A DNA stretch of 64,000 nucleotides from Microtetraspora sp. NBRC 16547 (GTDB lineage Bacteria > Actinomycetota > Actinomycetes > Streptosporangiales > Streptosporangiaceae), in NCBI RefSeq assembly GCF_030268965.1, contig NZ_BSSE01000004.1, forward strand, positions 124,001-188,000, in the 5' to 3' direction. This document shows positions 60,132-64,000 of this stretch, in pieces. The notes under the pieces were generated by a model. It was not told the DNA's origin. It ran no database searches and saw only the letters and a program-made list of their open reading frames with translations. Within the stretch, counting starts at the first letter, position 1, and every line of letters begins with the position of its first letter. Both the position numbers and the translations under genes were made by a program.

Positions 60132-61345
60132 GCGGTCTGCTTCATCGAGCGCGTCGACATGGGGAGCGTGGGCGGCACGGTGACCGCGCCGAGCACGGTC
60201 GTGCCCTGCCGGGCAAGCCGGCGTACGGTCTGGGCCACCTCGGTGGAGGTGGTCCGGCGCAGGCCGAGGAGCAGGACGGCCGCGTCAGGGCGGTCCGCGG
60301 GGTCGGTGACGACGGCGACCGGCGCCAGGTGGGAGAGCGCGGCGCCGAGGCGTTCCGCGACCGGCCCGCCGGCGACCGTGCCGAGTTCGGCGACCAGCAG
60401 CCGGTGGTATCCCTCGCCGAGTGAGGCGACCACGCCGGCCGCCAGCCCGCGGAAGGCCGCGGGGTCGGCCCGGAGCGGGATGTCGGCGAGCAGCGGGAGC
60501 GTGGTGAGGCGCTCGACGTCCGCGGCGGCGCGCAGCCGGGTGTCCAGGCGGTCCCGGCTGAACGCGGCCCCCGCACCGGCGAGCAGGCCGAGGAAGAGGC
60601 CGCTGCCGAGGTACATCGGGACGCTCGGCGCGCTGGGGGCCGACGGGGGACGCGCCTGGCTGATGACGGAGCCGGGAACGATCGCGATGGTCTTGAGCGC
60701 GTTGTACTTGAGGCTGAGGCTGTACACCTGCCGGCCGAGCACGGACTGCTGGTGCTCGGCGACCATGCGCGCCGCGGTGCCGCGCGCGAGCGTGGCGACG
60801 TTCTCGGTCGCCTTGCCGAGCTCGCCGTCCACCTCGTGCAGCTGGGCGGACAGCACCTTCATCTGTACGGCGAGGGTTCGGGTCGCCGACAGCGAGCGGT
60901 TCTGGAGGTACGCCTCGGCGAACGCCTGGGCTCCTGCCGCGGCCGAAATGGGGTCGCCGGCGGTGAACCAGATGGAGAGGACCGCGGAATTCGGCGGCAC
61001 GTCCACGATGGCGTGTTCCCGCAATTCCTCCGAGTCGGGCTTTTTCAAAATTTCGGCGGCTTTGGAGGCGACTGTCGCGGAGTGGGCGATTTGCGCCTCT
61101 GTATCAAGATTGAGGGGTTCGCGCTGCCGCGAGGTGACCTGGTTGGCCTGATCCTGAATGCCGGTCGGGAAAACCTGTACCTGCGCGACCGCCGCGTATT
61201 CCTTGGGTGTCACCACCAGCAGTGCGACGCCGCCCGCGATGCCAATGAGCAGGCATGACGCGACGAGCAGCCGACGGCGGCGGAGAACCGAACCGTAGTC
61301 GGCGAGATCCCTGGTGTGCGGTGGCGGAAAAGAAGATCTCACCAT
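60128..61345 (-). CDS. Wzz/YveK-type polysaccharide co-polymerase
   Basis: 405 residues. Helix 1 (about 27-46, LVASCLLIGIAGGVALLVVT) and helix 2 (about 235-255) bracket a helical extracytoplasmic domain, the Wzz arrangement that sets chain length. The C-terminal cytosolic domain (RLRAAADVERLTTLPLLADI) resembles the BY-kinase domain usually fused to or partnered with YveK proteins, but no Walker A is visible. It is therefore probably a degenerate kinase-like regulatory domain. It is the first gene of the minus-strand EPS operon; the AT-rich stretch upstream (61346-61534) is shared with the divergent GH26-like gene and probably holds both promoters. Confidence 0.85.
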   Translation of the reverse strand: MVRSSFPPPHTRDLADYGSVLRRRRLLVASCLLIGIAGGVALLVVTPKEYAAVAQVQVFPTGIQDQANQVTSRQREPLNLDTEAQIAHSATVASKAAEILKKPDSEELREHAIVDVPPNSAVLSIWFTAGDPISAAAGAQAFAEAYLQNRSLSATRTLAVQMKVLSAQLHEVDGELGKATENVATLARGTAARMVAEHQQSVLGRQVYSLSLKYNALKTIAIVPGSVISQARPPSAPSAPSVPMYLGSGLFLGLLAGAGAAFSRDRLDTRLRAAADVERLTTLPLLADIPLRADPAAFRGLAAGVVASLGEGYHRLLVAELGTVAGGPVAERLGAALSHLAPVAVVTDPADRPDAAVLLLGLRRTTSTEVAQTVRRLARQGTTVLGAVTVPPTLPMSTRSMKQTA

Positions 61346-61534
61346 GTACCCGAACTATAGGCGGGGTTGTGGTTTTCCCCATCGGATATTGAAAGATTTT
61401 CTTCCGCCGAATCGCGCCGCAATAGCGATCATTAATGCGAAATGTCCGATGGTGCGATATCACAAAGTTCCGCTCGGTCTTCCCTTGAGTAATGGCAAGG
61501 TTGCCCCCAAGGTCGTTCAAACAAAGGGGGAAAC

Positions 61535-62575
61535 GTGCGGCGAACAGCGCTGATCGGACTGGCGGGACTGCTGGCGGGGTGCGCTCCCGCGCCGAGCACT
61601 CCGATGCAGGGCGTACGGACCGACCTGGAGAGCAGGCTCGGCACGCGTGGCGCGATGTCCTGCACGGTCACCGCCAAACTCATCCCGAGCTGCGGGGCGT
61701 GGTGGGGCATCGCCCCCGACATCTTCACGGGCCGGCGCGTGGACGAGGCCACCGTGCGCGCCGAGCGACGGATGGGGCGCCGGGCCGACATCGTGCACGT
61801 CTACCACCGGGGCGAAGAGCTGTTCCCCACGCCCACGGAGCGTCGGGTCGCCGACGGACGACGGCTGTTACTGATCAACTGGAAGCCGTCCATGACCGTG
61901 AGCTGGGCCGACGTCGCGAACGGTGCGGTCGACCAGCGCATCGACACTCTCGCCGCGTACATCAAGCGGACCTTCCCCAGCCGGTTCTTCCTCACGATCC
62001 ACCACGAGCCGGAGAACGACGTCCGGCTGGACGGCGGCTACTCCGCGGAGGACTACGTCGCGATGTTCCGCCACGTGGTCACCCGGCTGCGCGGCAGGGG
62101 AGTGACCAACGCCGTCACCGTGATGACGTACATGGGGGCGCCCAACTGGGCCACCAAGCCGTGGTTCGACAAGCTCTATCCCGGCGACGACGTGGTCGAC
62201 TGGATCGGGATCGATCCGTACGCCGACGGGCGGGTGCACGACTTCGCCAGCCTGGTCAACAAGACCCGGCCCGACCACCCGCAGTGGCCGGGGTTCTACC
62301 GGTGGATGCAGTCGCGCTTCCCCGGAAAGCCGATCATGCTCTCCGAGTGGGGCGCCTTCGAACGGCCGCAGATGCCGCAGTTCAAGCCGGAGTTCTACGC
62401 CTCGGTCGCGCGCCAGATCAGCGAGTTCCCGCAGATCAAAGCCCTGGTGTACTTCGACTCCCCGGCGGCCCCGCGCGGCGACACGCGGTTCGACTCCACC
62501 GCCGCGGCGGACCGGGCGTTCTCCAGCCTGGCCGGCGGGCCGTACTTCAGCGGGACGCAGGTTCCCACGAGCTGA
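61535..62575 (+). CDS. GH26-like glycoside hydrolase lipoprotein
   Basis: 346 residues beginning with a lipoprotein signal, MRRTALIGLAGLLAGC, Cys16 lipidated. The (beta/alpha)8 catalytic domain shows clan GH-A landmarks: FFLTIHHEPENDVR (acid/base Glu158 or Glu160) and PIMLSEWGAFERPQ (nucleophile Glu), with VVDWIGIDPYADGR between. Mannanase-type GH26 enzymes share this layout, but the exact family is not certain. It would be tethered outside the membrane, suited to trimming or releasing the polysaccharide. GTG 61535 follows AAAGGGGG. It is divergent from the Wzz gene; its end overlaps the convergent exporter gene by 29 bp. Confidence 0.78.
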   Translation: MRRTALIGLAGLLAGCAPAPSTPMQGVRTDLESRLGTRGAMSCTVTAKLIPSCGAWWGIAPDIFTGRRVDEATVRAERRMGRRADIVHVYHRGEELFPTPTERRVADGRRLLLINWKPSMTVSWADVANGAVDQRIDTLAAYIKRTFPSRFFLTIHHEPENDVRLDGGYSAEDYVAMFRHVVTRLRGRGVTNAVTVMTYMGAPNWATKPWFDKLYPGDDVVDWIGIDPYADGRVHDFASLVNKTRPDHPQWPGFYRWMQSRFPGKPIMLSEWGAFERPQMPQFKPEFYASVARQISEFPQIKALVYFDSPAAPRGDTRFDSTAAADRAFSSLAGGPYFSGTQVPTS

Positions 62576-63449
62576 CCGGTCCGTCCTCTTCGGCGCGCGC
62601 CTTGGCCATCCGCCATCCGAAGGCGGCGGCGACGCCGAAGCAGGCGACGACGACCAGCAGGGCCACGTTGCCCACCCCGAGCAGCTTGAGGGCCGAGGCG
62701 AGGAGCGCGACGGCCAGTGCGAGCCGGATCACCTGGTCCGGCGCCCAGGTCGAGATCCGCGACCCGAGGTAGACCCCGGGAACCGACCCGAGCAGCAACG
62801 ACGCGGTGAGATCGAGCTTGAAGTCGCCGAACAGGATGTGTCCCACGGCCGCCGAGGCGACGAGCGGCACCGCCTGGACGAGGTCCGTGCCGACGAGCTG
62901 GTTGGCGCGCAGCGCGGGATACACCATGACCAGCGCGACGACGATGAGGGAACCGGACCCGACCGAGGTCACCCCCACGACCAGGCCGCCGACCATACCG
63001 ATCAGTACAGTCGGTATTGGGCGCACGGCGACATGCCGCGCGGAGATCGCGCCCTCCCCCTGGCGCAGGCTCAGCAGCGACTTCGCCAGCAGGCCGGCCA
63101 GCGCGAGCAGCAACGCGACTCCGAGCGCGTACTTGACGACCTGCTGCATCCGCTCGCCCTCGCCGAACAGTCGGGCGGCGAACACCCCGGCGAAGGCCAT
63201 GGGAACCGAGCCCACACACAGCCAGCCCACCATGCGCAGGTTCACCGTCCCCTTGCGCAGGTGCACCATGCCGCCGACCGGCTTCATGACCGCCGACGCC
63301 ACGAGATCGCTGGAGACCGCGGCGAGCGGCGGCACGTTGAAGAACAACATCATCATCGGCGTCATCAGGGCGCCGCCGCCCATTCCGGTCAGCCCGACGA
63401 TGATCGCCACCAGGAACGAACCCGTCACCAGGGCCGGATCGATCTCCAT
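62547..63449 (-). CDS. TauE/SafE-family sulfite/organosulfonate exporter
   Basis: A 300-residue membrane protein with eight to nine helices in two repeats. The family glycine motifs are AIIVGLTGMGGGALMTPMMM and MVGGLVVGVTSVGSGSLIVV. Family members export sulfite, sulfoacetate or related anions, or act in sulfur uptake. Its placement directly after the APS kinase gene on the same strand suggests handling of sulfur anions linked to PAPS metabolism. ATG 63449 lies 121 bp downstream of cysC across a repeat-containing spacer. Confidence 0.85.
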   Translation of the reverse strand: MEIDPALVTGSFLVAIIVGLTGMGGGALMTPMMMLFFNVPPLAAVSSDLVASAVMKPVGGMVHLRKGTVNLRMVGWLCVGSVPMAFAGVFAARLFGEGERMQQVVKYALGVALLLALAGLLAKSLLSLRQGEGAISARHVAVRPIPTVLIGMVGGLVVGVTSVGSGSLIVVALVMVYPALRANQLVGTDLVQAVPLVASAAVGHILFGDFKLDLTASLLLGSVPGVYLGSRISTWAPDQVIRLALAVALLASALKLLGVGNVALLVVVACFGVAAAFGWRMAKARAEEDGPVSSWEPASR

Positions 63450-63569
63450 TGGTCGCTCACCGCTCCTCGTTCACTGCGCGGATGACCTCGTTCCTCGGTC
63501 TTCCACTGCGTTCACTGTGTCGGGTTCGCTCCGGCTCCACTGGTCGCTCACCGCTCCTCGTTCACTGCG
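63450..63569. repeat. 29-bp direct repeat between cysC and the TauE-type gene
   Basis: TGGTCGCTCACCGCTCCTCG plus TTCACTGCG occurs identically at 63450-63478 and 63541-63569, 91 bp apart, with shorter related pieces between. Function is unknown. It may reflect slippage or duplication in the intercistronic spacer. Confidence 0.7.
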
Positions 63570-63570
63570 A

Positions 63571-64000
63571 TCAACGGATCCACCCTCCGGACGTCAGCAG
63601 GTTCAGAACGGCGGACACCGCCCGGTCCACGGACATGCCGGTGGTGTCCAGCGTCAGGTCGGCGTCCTCCGGTACCTCGTACGGGTCGGAGACGCCGGTG
63701 AACTCCGGGATGAGCCCGGCTCGGGCCCTGGCGTACAGGCCCTTGCGGTCGCGGCGTTCGCACTCCTCCAGCGGCGTGGAGACGTGGACGAGAAGGAAGT
63801 CGGCGCCGACCTCCTCGGCCATCGCACGCACCTCCTCCCGCGTCTCGGCGTACGGCGCGATGGGCGCGCAGATGGCGAGACCGCCGTGCCTGGCGACCTC
63901 GGCGGCGACGAAGCCGATCCGCCGGATGTTGTGGTCGCGGTCCTCGCGGGAGAACGTCAGCCCGGCGGACAGGAGCCGGCGCACGACGTCGCCGTCCAGG
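63571..64000 (-). CDS. cysC: Adenylylsulfate kinase, N-terminus beyond window
   Basis: 143 residues are visible and the frame is open to the right edge. The N-terminal Walker A loop is outside. APS-kinase signatures are LDGDVVRRLLSAGLTFSRED, NIRRIGFVAAEVARHGG, ICAPIAPYAETREEVRAM, FLLVHVSTPLEECERRDRKG and FTGVSDPYEVPEDADLTLDT. It phosphorylates APS to PAPS, the sulfate donor for sulfotransferases. Separate cysDN and cysC at opposite ends of the EPS genes bracket the three sulfotransferases. The stop is at 63571. Confidence 0.92.
   Translation of the reverse strand, partial: LDGDVVRRLLSAGLTFSREDRDHNIRRIGFVAAEVARHGGLAICAPIAPYAETREEVRAMAEEVGADFLLVHVSTPLEECERRDRKGLYARARAGLIPEFTGVSDPYEVPEDADLTLDTTGMSVDRAVSAVLNLLTSGGWIR

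Overview
The window is about 70% GC, codes densely on both strands, and uses many GTG and TTG starts and 4-base ATGA/GTGA overlaps. Its housekeeping block (rsmI, metG, tatD, rsmA, ispE, ABC-F, tRNA-Gln, glmU, prs, rplY, pth) is a gene order typical of Actinomycetota. Together with a protein O-mannosyltransferase beside rsmI and a trans-aconitate methyltransferase, it suggests a filamentous actinobacterium, most likely of the order Streptosporangiales. The genus cannot be settled from the sequence alone.

Layout. 1-4634: a DUF222/13E12 HNH-type protein cut by the left edge, then a WYL regulator divergent from an MFS exporter with a two-layer palindrome between them. 4635-17489: leucyl aminopeptidase, a FadR-type GntR regulator, a proline-iminopeptidase-like hydrolase translated with a complete Dpp-type peptide ABC transporter, and a DctA carboxylate symporter divergent from a CitA/DcuS-CitB/DcuR two-component pair. 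17574-24410: an unknown protein, a protein O-mannosyltransferase, rsmI, a second polyprenyl-type membrane glycosyltransferase and a membrane-anchored GT2. 24474-32390: metG, tatD, rsmA, an inserted HTH-nucleotidyltransferase/HEPN toxin-antitoxin-like pair under a perfect 16-bp palindrome, ispE and an ABC-F protein.

32500-37185 holds two tandemly duplicated secreted trypsin-like proteins. The duplication includes their terminators and their upstream regions, and each copy has a perfect CRP-type box (TGTGA-N6-TCACA). 37186-41135 contains a MarR/tam pair, a TetR regulator with a long repetitive charged tail, and an acyl-CoA desaturase with twin operators. 41136-46669 has an HTH/LAGLIDADG-like gene next to tRNA-Gln, then glmU, prs, rplY and pth.

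47361-64000 is the most striking region. A polyprenyl-phosphate sugar-1-phosphate transferase, GT2 and GT26 glycosyltransferases, a Wzx flippase, a Wzy polymerase and a Wzz co-polymerase are interleaved with three PAPS-type sulfotransferases. PAPS-supply and recycling genes (cysQ, cysD, cysN at one end, cysC at the other), a TauE/SafE sulfur-anion exporter and a GH26-like lipoprotein complete it. The parsimonious reading is a Wzx/Wzy-dependent pathway for a sulfated exopolysaccharide with its own sulfate-activation module. This is inferred from gene content; no product is proven.
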